From the NCBI GenBank assembly GCA_964058845.1, contig CAXKVR010000104.1, forward strand, positions 34,145 to 98,144: a DNA stretch of 64,000 nucleotides, written 5' to 3'. Positions 51,350 through 62,434 of the stretch are shown here, piece by piece. Each line of letters starts with the position of its first letter. Position 1 is the first letter of the stretch. Origin of the DNA: Carex sylvatica (taxonomy: Eukaryota > Streptophyta > Magnoliopsida > Poales > Cyperaceae). The translations under genes were made by a program, and so were the position numbers. The notes under the pieces were generated by a model. That model was not told the origin of the DNA. It saw only the letters and a list, made by a program, of their open reading frames with translations, and did no database searches.

Positions 51350-52069
51350 AGGATTAGACAACTCATTACTTAAGAACATGTAATTAAATATTATCAAGAA
51401 TAATTTGACCTGCTCCCGATTGAATGTTTATTTGAGGGGATGATTGTTGACCTTCAATACTTTATTTTATAAGGTTATGAAATTTGAACAAATTGGTAAT
51501 TGGAGCCTTGGAGGAAAATTATGCCAACAATTGATTAATGATGTTGTCATCTTGATTTCTTGTGGCCTTCACCCATTTATATATGAAGAGACCAGTTTTG
51601 AGAGACGTAAATATTAGTTTTGAGTTTATGTTTGGATTTGACAATTTTAGGTGATATTTGCTTTTGGATGGCCGGACGTCAGAATTTATATATGGAAGGA
51701 AAAAAATAATATTATTTTCTCTTAAATTAAGGGAGAAGACAATTGTATATAGAATATTTATTGGTCTAGGTCTCTTTTATATCAATAAGATCCAGTAATA
51801 ATGCCGATCATATTTATATATTGGGTTAGTTCTCTTCTTTTACTGCTTGCTTTTGTAATAGTTTATTAACCTTTTACTCATCTAATGAACTTGTCCGGCA
51901 TTGATATATTATCGTCAACAAACCTTTAAAAGAATCTTTCAGCCTTTCTTAAGTTAATAATGGATTTATTAGATACGTAATATATTTTGAGTTGTGATTT
52001 TGGTGTTCCACATATTGCTTCATCAGAAAAAAAATGTCCTTATTAAAGGCTAATTAAGCAATTATACAA

Positions 52070-52449
52070 AGAGGAGGGGTCCAATATATAAATCATTATG
52101 CCTCATATTTTATATCTTTATTTTCAAAGTTCAAACTGTTGATTTGAACTGCTCAACATGATATTTATATTAAAAAAAAAAAAATGATTGGAGACCAAAA
52201 TTTATATTTATTTTGGAAATTTTTTACTATTTTTTTAGAAAGTACAAAATTACTGTTTTTGAACGGTCCAAAAACAGTGATTTTGTATCTATCTTAAAAT
52301 ATAGTAAATTTTTTTTTCAAAAATCATAAAATTTCTTTTCCAAGTAATTTTAGTATGGATATCATATTGAGTGGTTCGGATTGACAATTTGAATTTTAAA
52401 AACAAAGATATTAAATATAAGAAATAATGAGGTATTGAAACCCTCCTCT
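52070..52449. mobile_element. Foldback MITE, AGAGGAGGG family, second copy
   Basis: AGAGGAGGGGTCCAAT pairs with ATTGAAACCCTCCTCT. The arms are complementary over most of 380 bp. It lies between the two lipase genes. Confidence 0.75.
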
Positions 52450-53075
52450 TATACTAATTAAAACAACTAGATAAAACTTCTCTATTATTATGAGCGAGAA
52501 TTAGTCAAGCAGTTCGGGTATATTATTTTTTATTATGAGCGCATGTGTATTTGTGTTCATTGACTAAATAATTTAATAATATCGATAATTAATTGTGCAA
52601 GACAATGTATATTATTTGTTATTATATTGCACCTAAATCTAAGTAAACAAGAAAAGAAGTTAATATCATTTTTTTTTTTGAAAGAATATTGTTTAATGTC
52701 ATAATTATATTCTTAGGTAGTATCGAGTAAGAGGTTAATTTATGAGAAAAGATACGCTCATGAATTTCTTTTATATCCTTCTTTTCATAAATAAAAATAA
52801 AAATATTAATAATATCCCAGATTTAGTATGTATATGATAAATAGATGTGTCCATATTCTCATATAGTGAATCTTAATTAAAGAACAAGAATATATAACAA
52901 AATGCCTGTTTGTAATGCATGCCTTATTATTTCCAGATACATCTTATTATTTAAAAATAAAAATAAAGATATTGCTATTTTTTTTTTATTTTTTATAAAA
53001 AGCAGCATAGAGCCATAGACAGAAAACAAAATATTTAAACTGCGGGCTGAATAAATTGAAGAGAAGTGCCATTAT

Positions 53076-53392
53076 TTAATCTCTTTTATCAGCAGGGGCT
53101 ACTGGATTTCCCAGTCTAGTGCAGTTGACATAGTCTTGCGGGCAGTGAGGTGTCAAGCCCGGAACGAGCAATGCGAACAACCTTGCAAACCTCATCAGCC
53201 ACCCCTCATGATAATCAGCACCTTTCACGTAACCGATAACAAAACTACGAATGAACTCAAATGTAGCTGTCAAGTGATTTGGTATCAGAGCCAATGGCGA
53301 GAAATAGTTCTTGTTTGGTTGCTCCCTCAGTACCTGCATGGAAGATCTCATTAATTATTATAGTCAATTTTCTTTGGGTATATATATGCAAC

Positions 53393-53435
<43 letters not shown>

Positions 53436-56147
53436 TGAATTACCATTCCTCTATATAAGCTGTTATAGTAGAAGCAGTCATCGATGTGCTTGAACAAGAG
53501 AATTTTATCATCAAAAGGAATTCTTGGTACCATATCATTGCCATACACAAACCTAAAGTATCTCTTCTGTGGCTTATCCAAAAACCCCCGTACGAACATC
53601 CCGAATTCAGCATCACCGACACGTGGCTGTCCGAATGTATACACCCCTTCTAGCCTCTTCAACAAATCCTCCTCTCCATGCAATGCCAGTATACTTGGAA
53701 ATAGAATAGCCAATGCACCCCCTAGGCTATGGCCCGTTATCAAGAACTTAGCATTTTCGTTTTGCTTCAACACTTCTCTTAGTTGCTCTCGTATGGCATA
53801 GTAAGCAAATAAATGTTCGGTTTCGCGCTTTATCTCTTTTGGCCACCCATTTTCCTTTTGTAACCCAAGGGCTTTCATGAAGCCGCCATGGATTTTTCCT
53901 TTGCCGGAAATCTCGTACCATGAGAAGTCGATATCAGTGGACCACATGACTGCGTTGAATGGTTTGGTACCGCAGAAAGCTATCACTACCAAATTGGCAT
54001 CTACGGGCTTGTTGCAGAACATGAAAGCCTGAGTCGAAGTTTCCTCTTCAAATTCTACAAAAAAAAGTTTAGAAAATTAATTGGCAAAGCCATTAAAAAT
54101 AAATTTTTAATGTATAAATAATAGTTCTAAGCTTACTAACCTAGCTTATCCCGAATTTTATAGTTCTTATTCTATAATAATATAGGCAAGGGGAACATTG
54201 TTGGTAACTATATTCGTCATTTGGAGAGAGCGATGCGCAAGAATTTTTAAAGACTCAGGAAGGACCGAGAAAGAATTGGTACAACAGGTGGCACAGATGC
54301 TACAACAATACACGGACGCGCTGTAAATCAACCATATGGGACAACGGAGGAAGAATAATTTTTTCTCCCCATTTTTCCTCTTCTTTTCTTTCTTTGTTAT
54401 CATTTTTAGTTTCTTCGGCTTTCTTTTCGTACTTTTGGCTAGGTAGTTACATTTCTTGCTTTCCTTCTTTTCTTTACTTTAGCTCAAGTTAATTTGAGCA
54501 CATTGTGTTTACTTTTCGCTATGCAAACATCACTTTGTAACTACAGTTATCAATGAAATACGGTCATGATTCATATTTTTCCTCAAAAATAATAATAATA
54601 TTGACTAAGATCAGGACTCAGGAGAAAATCTCACCATTCCAACAATCAAAGAACTTCAAGAATTCCATCTGCAAAATGAAGAGAGAATATGCAGAAAGAA
54701 TAACGTGAATTCGTTTCTCAAAAAATATTTTAATTTTGTTATAGCAAAAGATATTGGATAATCCAAATTAGTTATACAGTGAAAATGCGAACCTTCCACT
54801 CATTAATAACTATGGTCTTGATAGCATTCTCATTTTCATATGCTGCCTTTGCTGCCATAATGGAGAGGTGTGCATGGTATTTCCTATTATCAGGCCTTAT
54901 GTCTGTATCCAAATGAATTCTTCTATCCAACAAACCAATAATAGATCTAAAATTTGATGAGTCCTTATCTGGGCAGTATTTGCTTCCTGTAAAGTATCAA
55001 TTAATTAATTACTTTGGTTGTATATATATATAGCATCATTTTAAACATAAAAGACACAAGTTGCATCCAATAAACATATAATTAATCAGAAGCTAATCAA
55101 GATACATGTGGATCCCTTACTAATATATTGTATAATGCTTTCTATTTGGCAGTACTGCACATGGTTAAGTTAAATTAATTACATGATAATGCATGCTTTG
55201 AGTGGTTGATTTGGTACATTAAAACTAATAAATTATGTTTGACAGCTGGCCTAAGCATCAACTGACTTTAAACAATAACTTAATTGGTCAAGACAAAGAG
55301 AGGAGAATCAATATTATCATATATTCCTCAACTGTACAATGAAACCTTATTCAAAATTCAACTTCAAGATAAAACTTTTATTCCAAGTACCTAAACATTA
55401 ATATTTCGAATTCCTCTTATAAATTAGTGAGATAGACATTTTGAATGTCTTTTGTTGAATGAACATATCAGATAATTAACACTTCAACTTTTATTTCTGC
55501 ATTTATTTTTAAGAAACCTTCTAAAATGAGCAACTTAAAATCTTAGAACCAACCTTTACATTAAGACATGCAATTGATGCTCTCCGTATATACGAAAAGT
55601 CTTCAAAGTCCGGTAAAAGTATCTCATGATTTAGATATTTGAAGTTATATATATGTTAATTGATCTTCATTTTAATCTCAAAAAGTATTGTAAGTATTAC
55701 GTATATGCTTGAAAGGAAAAAAAAATATAACTAGAACAATTTTTTTAATTAACCTAAGGGATAGGTTACTAGAATGAAAGATGTGTTTTAGATTTGTACA
55801 ATTGCAAGTAGTTTAAACTTAAGTATACCTTTGAGAAAATTTGAGAAAAATTTCTTGAAGCTACTTTCATTCATGTAAAAGCAATTCAGCCATTTCTCAA
55901 GGGCTGCCCCGAACATGGCCATTGGTGTCTCCAAGGCAAGAAGAACCATTTGCACTAAAAGCGACATGACAAGCGCCCATCTACGCCACTTGCTCTCGAT
56001 CTTCTCTGTTCCATCAGGGCAATCTACTGCCTTATTGTTACAAACATCGCCCGTGCACAAGAGATGGATTAGATCAAACAATGATACTTCCTTTGGTTTC
56101 AAGACCAGGAAATTGTTGAAGGTGCCTCCATGACAATGAAAATCCAT
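53076..56147 (-). CDS. Class 3 lipase, OBL1-like triacylglycerol lipase, copy B, 5 exons
   Basis: Minus-strand exons are 56147-55829, 54986-54793, 54668-54635, 54054-53444 and 53333-53076, giving 471 residues. Exons 2 and 3 are exactly the lengths seen in copy A (194 and 34 nt) and all intron phases match, so the two are tandem duplicates. The triad is Ser292 in TGHSLGG, Asp356 in GNDMVPR and probably His449 in TPHCPQDY. The N-terminal hydrophobic stretch (RRWALVMSLLVQMVLLAL) is kept. The proteins are clearly similar but well diverged, so the duplication is not recent. Intron 1 is 842 bp, against 2.5 kb in copy A, and intron 4 holds a (GA)n tract next to its donor site. Likely role: neutral-lipid hydrolysis at oil bodies, inferred from the family. 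Confidence 0.93.
53393..53434. repeat. (GA)n microsatellite in lipase B intron 4
   Basis: A GATA/GA dinucleotide tract, nearly pure over its second half, sits within 10 bp of the exon 4 donor site of lipase B (CT-rich on the transcribed strand). Its length probably varies between individuals. Confidence 0.85.
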
Positions 56148-56231
56148 TTTTCAGAGAGATAAGTAGAGAGAAAGGGAGGTAGTGTTAATTCCTTGTATTT
56201 CTTTGCTTGGGAGCAAGTAAACTCGGTTATA

Positions 56232-56242
56232 GCTTATATATA
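56232..56242 (-). promoter_or_regulatory. Candidate TATA box of lipase copy B
   Basis: TATATATAAGC on the minus strand lies about 85 bp upstream of the copy B start codon. Confidence 0.5.
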
Positions 56243-56396
56243 GTAGTAGAAGGCAAGCTATGGTAGACTGTACCACCAACCCACCATTTAAAATGATCAA
56301 CACATACAATTATCATCATTACAATTTGCTACCCACGTGCTATTTGCCATCCTCATGCATTTTTCCGTGCTATATATCTTGTATATGTTACTGATG

Positions 56397-56710
56397 TCCG
56401 GGGGGGATACCAAAATACCAAATCGGATTTAAACCCGTTAGCTAATTAGATACTCGATAAAAAATAATACTTTAACTTATACTTTTCAATACTCTATTAG
56501 TAATTTCTGACTCTTTAGCCTATATATAATTCTAATTACCAATCATAATTCAAAAAATTTATTTTAATTTTTTACTCTAAATTTAATCTGAATTACAAAT
56601 CAAACATCTAGAGAGGGGGCAAACAAAATTTCAGAAAGAGATAAAGTCGATCGGAACGTTAAGATCTCTACTAAAACTCGAAATCTAGGGACCACATGGG
56701 TTCGCCCCTG
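56397..56710. mobile_element. hAT (Tip100-like) MITE, eroded copy
   Basis: The interior matches the neighbouring element at 56817-57189 over most of its length, and the right end reads GGTTCGCCCCTG. The left terminus is eroded to a run of G, and no target duplication is visible. Confidence 0.65.
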
Positions 56711-56816
56711 AATCTAAGAATTATCATTTTTTATTTGATACTCGGGCTTTTATTTAATTTGTACGCTTATATTATGGCGGTCCTTTCACTAGTGAAAAAT
56801 GTACAAATAGTATCAG

Positions 56817-57189
56817 CAGGGGCGGATCCAGGATTCTCGTCAGGGAGGGGCAAAAAATTATCGAATCGGGTTTAAATAGTTGATCGTGTTTAAATCAATT
56901 AATTAATTGGATACTTGATAAAAAATAATACTTTGACTTATATTTTTCAATACTCTGACTTGTAATTTCGGATAATCTAACGTATAATTCTAATTTCTAA
57001 TCATAATTCAAGAAATTTATTTTGATTTTAATCCTAAATTTAATCAGAATTACAATCTAAACATTCAGAGGGGGACAAAAAAATTTCCAGAGAGGGGCAG
57101 AGTTGATCAGAACAGATAAATCACCACTAAAACTCAAAATCCAGAGAAAAACGGCTGCCCCTCTCTGGTTCCACATGAGTCCGCCCCTG
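56817..57189. mobile_element. hAT (Tip100-like) MITE with 8-bp target duplication
   Basis: This 373-bp element has perfect 10-bp terminal inverted repeats, CAGGGGCGGA and TCCGCCCCTG. It is flanked by AGTATCAG on the left and AGTATCGG on the right, an 8-bp target duplication with one mismatch. The CAGGGGCGGA ends and 8-bp duplication are those of Tip100-type hAT elements. It encodes no transposase and would need one in trans. Confidence 0.88.
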
Positions 57190-57197
57190 AGTATCGG

Positions 57198-58111
57198 CCC
57201 ATCAAGATCGGACATAGCACAAATGTGATACTTAAGCAATATGGTGCAGATATTTGTTTCAGGTCCTATCTTTCAATGGAGGAACTTTCTTGTAGAAATT
57301 GTGGCTTTCTGTTAGACATTGTTGCCTTTGAGTTTATTAATTTATTTTAGGTGAGAGTCGGGAGGATGTAGAGTCCACAAACTTAGGACTCGGGAGTATC
57401 AATTAATTCTAGGCCACAAGAAGGTTTTAGCGTTTGTGAAAATTAGCTCATGTAATTTGTATTGTGAAAATGTGATATTTAGATAATATGGTATTATTAT
57501 TGTGTTATTTAGTAAAATTAAAATTATGTAAATGTAATATGAATTAATGTCGAATTAATATGTAAAATTTCTATTACCTAAATGTGATATTTAAATTAGT
57601 GATGCATTATACTGTGTAATGTGTAAATAGTTAATACCTGTATTTTGCAAAAAAAAAAAGAAAAAAGAAAATCAGGGTCGGATATTACTAACAGTCTAAT
57701 TAAACAAATATTTGAACACTAATTAGGACTTATCCATTATCATGGTCAAAGCAGTGTGCTTTTGGAAAGAGAAGGAAACTCTTTCTTGATGACTCTACCT
57801 ACCGAACAAAAATGGATGCTTGATTTTACGCGTTTGTAAACTTTTGGATCATGTTGATCAGAGCACACGCGAAAAATATGATAAACATTCACATTTGAGA
57901 AAGAAAGGTAATTAAAGTGTCATGTAATCATTGGCTTTCCCTATAACACCAAAATAATTGAGGCATATATGCTAAGCAACAGACTCAGCTCATCTGGCAA
58001 TTCGCGAATATTTGTATGTATATATCCATATTATATGATAAGTATATGCATTATCAAAATATTTGTCAAGTACCTGGTGAAAATGTTTGCACCTTTTCCA
58101 TAGACGAACAC
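57198..58111. other. Gene-free region after the hAT MITE pair
   Basis: AT-rich sequence with no coding potential and no recognised repeat ends. Confidence 0.45.
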
Positions 58112-58308
58112 GTATCCTCTGCATTAACTCAAAAGAGAATCTTTTGAGTTAATGTATTTCGGCCGTCTGAATTTTAGCGAAAACAATTCAATTGTCTGAT
58201 TTTAACACGAGCTCTTTAATATTAGTGTAAATCTAATCTGCATGATTTTTAAAGATGGTCCAGATGCATTAACTCAAAAGATTCCTTTTGAGTTAATGCA
58301 GAGGATAC
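58112..58308. mobile_element. MITE with GTATCCTCTGCATTAACTC ends, copy 1
   Basis: The left GTATCCTCTGCATTAACTC pairs with GAGTTAATGCAGAGGATAC on the right, a perfect 19-bp terminal repeat. Next to each end lies a small hairpin, CTCAAAAG...CTTTTGAG. 197 bp. Confidence 0.85.
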
Positions 58309-60029
58309 GAAGTCTTCCATAAACTGTAAGTTTTAAGTTGGATTGAACTCACATGGGCCCCACGTCAGGTTTAGCTTAATTACACAGAAAATATTTTGAT
58401 CTTTGTCGTGCATAAACTAATAGTCACAATACTGTCATAATTATTTTTTTAATAATCATAAAAAATTTATTTTGTGGGTGATTAGCAAATAACAACCCAC
58501 AGATATAATGTCAAATACTCATATTAGATAATGCAATTTTAAGACTAATTAACAGTTTGGATCATTCTAGCCGAACAACTCGGACCAAAACAATTATTTT
58601 GGTTCCTCAGACGCCTACACGAATAGTACTTTTTTGTACTGTCGATTTCTCTCTTTTTTTTCTAAATTTGTTGGCAGAAGGTACCAATGGTTCAATCAGA
58701 AGAAAGTAAAATAATTAGTGCCCTAAGCCAAGTCCCCTTGGCTACTCTGTTTCACACTGTTATTATTTTCCTATACAATATCTACCCCACAACTCAACCT
58801 CTTCGATGGTCTGCTCCGCTTATAATATCATAGCTGGAGCCCGGAAGCTCCATCTCTTAAACACCATTTCTTTTAATTGCTTCAAGATGAACCATATGGT
58901 AGCATACAGAGGTGGAGGCATTAAGGACTAATAGGATCAATTGACCTTTATTAGTTTTCAAAATTTTTGTATTTATACACAGTTTCTTATATAATCTAGA
59001 GTAAAATGGTGCAGATACTGTAAATTGACTTCTATTCACAGCATAAAAATTTTATATGATTGACTCCATAATCAGTTAGTCAGGCTCCGCCCTTGATAGC
59101 AGAGTACCGAGTTCTCCATCCACTATGGTTAATTATTACTCTTCATTGATATGGAAGTTCGACACTAACTCACCCATTTGCATCGATCACTCGCTATCCC
59201 ACCTTGAAAGACACGAGTTCCACATTGATTGAGCATACACACTAAAAAAACTAGTGAAAAACAGTTTCTAGAACACAGTGCTACACATGACACACACCTC
59301 ATACCACAATTAATGACTCTATTTGCCAACTAATCGTGTGTGAGGATACGGTCCCTCAATGCAAGGCGAGAACTATTTATTTATCCGGTTTTCGTCCTAA
59401 CCTTTTTTTTTTTTTTTTTTTTCCTATTGTGAGAACGACTGTTTTAATTATAACAGTGAGTCTATAAATACAGCATTGTACGGATCAGATACTGGTTATC
59501 ATTTTGCGAGGAGAAGATGCCACAACCAACGGATAAACATGATTTACTTTATATATTTAAGGTGTATAGTGTATACGTAGTTAAAATTACACTGTCTAAA
59601 TTATAATGTATTTTTTACTCCATATAGATAAAAAAAACAAGTACAAAATAATAATTAGGGAAAATTTAATAATTGGAGCAATATTAAAAAACTTAGACCA
59701 TTATATCAGTTATTAAATTAATTTATAATGAAAAATAAAATTTGAATGTCAGTCCTTCATGGGAAAAAGTAATGACAATGTTGATTATCATTAGTTCCGA
59801 GATTGAATAAAGACTTTTGAATTTTGAATTAAGAAAATACATTTCGCTCAAGACAATTGAGCTTAAAAATAAGAATAAACATAAAAGTAAAATAAAAGGA
59901 AAAATAAAAGGAAGAGGGGAACAGAGGTAAAATTGCATCTAAGTCCCTAATAGGCAAAACGTCTCTTTGAACTCTGTGCGATCCAAAACAACTCCAGAGC
60001 ACCTCTACCAGTCCTATATGAGCAAGCCT

Positions 60030-60230
60030 TTCGTAACAGTATGTTGTCTCTCGTACCAATCGCCTATCCGTACCAGTATTCATCAGAAATAATCCGTACC
60101 GGCTATATTGTTCCTACCAGAATCGTACCACACCAGCTGTCCGTCCGTACCAGTAATTACCAGAATCTATCCGTACCAGTCCCATGATTCTACCTGAATC
60201 GTATCATCCCAGTCTGGTATGCGGTACTCA
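60030..60230. repeat. Degenerate CCGTACCAG array
   Basis: CGTACCAG, CCTACCAGAATCG and related 8-12-base motifs recur about a dozen times. No gene is visible here. Confidence 0.6.
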
Positions 60231-60259
60231 TCTATGTCACCCAATTACTATGCGAATTC

Positions 60260-60496
60260 GAATTCTCTGCATTAACTCGAAAGGGAATCTTTTGAGTTAA
60301 TGAATCCTGGTCATCAGATATGTTTAAAGATTCGTACAGACTAGATCCGCACTAATATTAAAGAGCCACTATATCATAAGCAGAGGCCGGATTGGCTCCG
60401 TTTAAAATCAAACGGCTGAGATTCATTAACTCAAAAGATTCCATTTTGAGTTAATGCAGAGGATACCCATTCTTTTTGAGTTAATGCAGAGGATAC
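60260..60496. mobile_element. MITE with GTATCCTCTGCATTAACTC ends, copy 2
   Basis: The same ends as 58112-58308, slightly eroded on the left. The right terminus TTTTTGAGTTAATGCAGAGG is duplicated in tandem (ending at 60466 and 60496). Confidence 0.8.
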
Positions 60497-60901
60497 GCAT
60501 TCATTACTATGCTGCTTGCTCCATTCTTCGAATTTCTGATTCCACTTTCTCTTACAAATCTGCCTCCTTGCTGCTGCTATATTGATAAGCTACAAATCAG
60601 AGGATATGTAAAATTATGCTAAATTGTTGCTGCCGTGTGTTGTTTTAAATTATGCTAAAATCTGCCTCCATTGTTGTTTTAAAATTTTGTAAAACACACA
60701 GTCATATTTATTATGATTTAACAACTATTATGAAAGCTAAACATAATTATTTGCAAGTACAATCATGGTGTGTAATATCGTAGGGAAAAAATTCATAGTG
60801 AGATATAATTCTATAATTATTTTAAATTTCTAGCACACTTTTGAAAATTTATATGTTTGATATATTTTTGCAGACGTATTATACAAAATATTTTGACCAT
60901 T

Positions 60902-61240
60902 TGATGGGTGAAAACGGTAGGATAATATCCGATTCGTATTCAAAAACTTAGATGTAGATGTTCGATATCCGAATATCCGTGTGGATAAGGATACTGATAT
61001 GATTTTATGTTTCAATTATCCGTATCCGAATACTATATATAAGATATTTAAATATATATTATGAAAAAATTATGTTATTTATCATTATAATTAGATAAAT
61101 ATTATGAACTTTAATATATTTTAACGTATATGTTTGATATATCTAATATCCGCTCCGTATCCGTATTTGAAAAATAAAAAAAGAGATGTGGACATAGTTT
61201 TATCACTATTTGCTCCGTATCCGCTCCGTTTTCACCCCTA
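60902..61240. mobile_element. hAT-like MITE with (T)AGGGGTGAAAACGG ends
   Basis: The left GGGTGAAAACGG pairs with the right CCGTTTTCACCCCTA. The interior repeats TATCCG and CGTATCC motifs typical of such elements. A small fragment with the same TATCC/CCGTATCC motifs lies in the HSFB3 intron near 9510-9650. Confidence 0.65.
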
Positions 61241-62434
61241 CGGCCCTACCTCCTTTGCGGTGGTTTCTCCACCGACTTAACACATGAATTTGTGTTCCTG
61301 AGATAACTCAAATTTTGAGTTGATATGTGAAAATACGGACATTTTAAATTCTGCTTGCACGAATCTCAAAACACCAATAATACTGCCTAGCTCGTTGATT
61401 CCTAAGTCCTAACAAACACCAAATTTAAATATAGTCCGGCTTTAGAAAAATTGAAATCTTCAGTGTACTTACCCAGTTACTACGAAGTTGTAAAGATCAG
61501 TATCAGTGGCATCTCTTCTGGTACAAAACTCTTGCAACAGGTTTTATTAATCAAATGAGGGCGTGACCCTCGTTTCTTCCTAAAAAAAATAAAAAAAGTA
61601 TCAGTGGCATCTTGCACAGTATATATCTACATGGTTTTTAGACAATCAATCATTTCGGGCCCAACATGTGTCAGATCTGATCTGGTGCAATTTTTCCAGG
61701 CTTGGTCCACAAATAATTCCATTGGTTTTTTTTTTTTTTTTTGAGTAATATTCCATTGGTTGTGTAGCAGAAAGGGATGGTGGCATGGCGCCGGGTCCCA
61801 CAAACGAGGGCGTGACTCTCTCTCTCTCTTTTTTTTTTTTAAGTAGATGGTTAGAGATCAAGTCCACTAATTAATATTAACAATATATTTTCAGTCTGAG
61901 TTTCGAAACTGCGATCTTTCATATAGAGTTTTATCTTTTGATACTAGATTAGACGTCGGTTTTTAGCTTATGTGACTGTTGTGCTCATGTATGATTGTGG
62001 ATGAAATTTAAGCAATATAAGGATTTTCTTGCTTTCATAATATTTTTCTTTCAGTTTATTAAGTCGTAAATTAGTTTTTGATAATTTAATTATTTAATTA
62101 TATGTATTTCAAAGTAATTATTTTAATTGGTCAAAACCAGTGTTGTAAAAAACGGTTTTAACGATCGATTAAACAGTCATTTAATTGTTAACGGTGGCTT
62201 ACGAATTCATTTAACGGATGCATGATAATGGATGAAAACAATTAATTGGCTCTTTTACCATGTAATCATCAGTTTATTCCAGTAAATAATTTTTAGATTG
62301 ATTTTTCTTTCTGTGATAGTATGTGATAATAAGGTTGGTAGGGGTGCAACAGATCAGATAGTGATAAAACCATATACATATCTTATTTTATTTTTTGGAT
62401 ACGATCATAAGAATACAGGTTTGGATCGGATATT
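61241..62434. other. Gene-free region near the right edge
   Basis: No gene. CT and poly-T tracts and a partial CTCAAATTTTGAGTTGA foldback fragment near 61300-61400 are the only structures seen. Confidence 0.4.

Noticed and set aside
53273..53292. TTTGGTATCAGAGCC resembling a retrotransposon primer-binding site
   Set aside because: It is the reverse strand of codons for ALIPN in lipase B exon 5, inside a well-supported reading frame, so it is coincidence.
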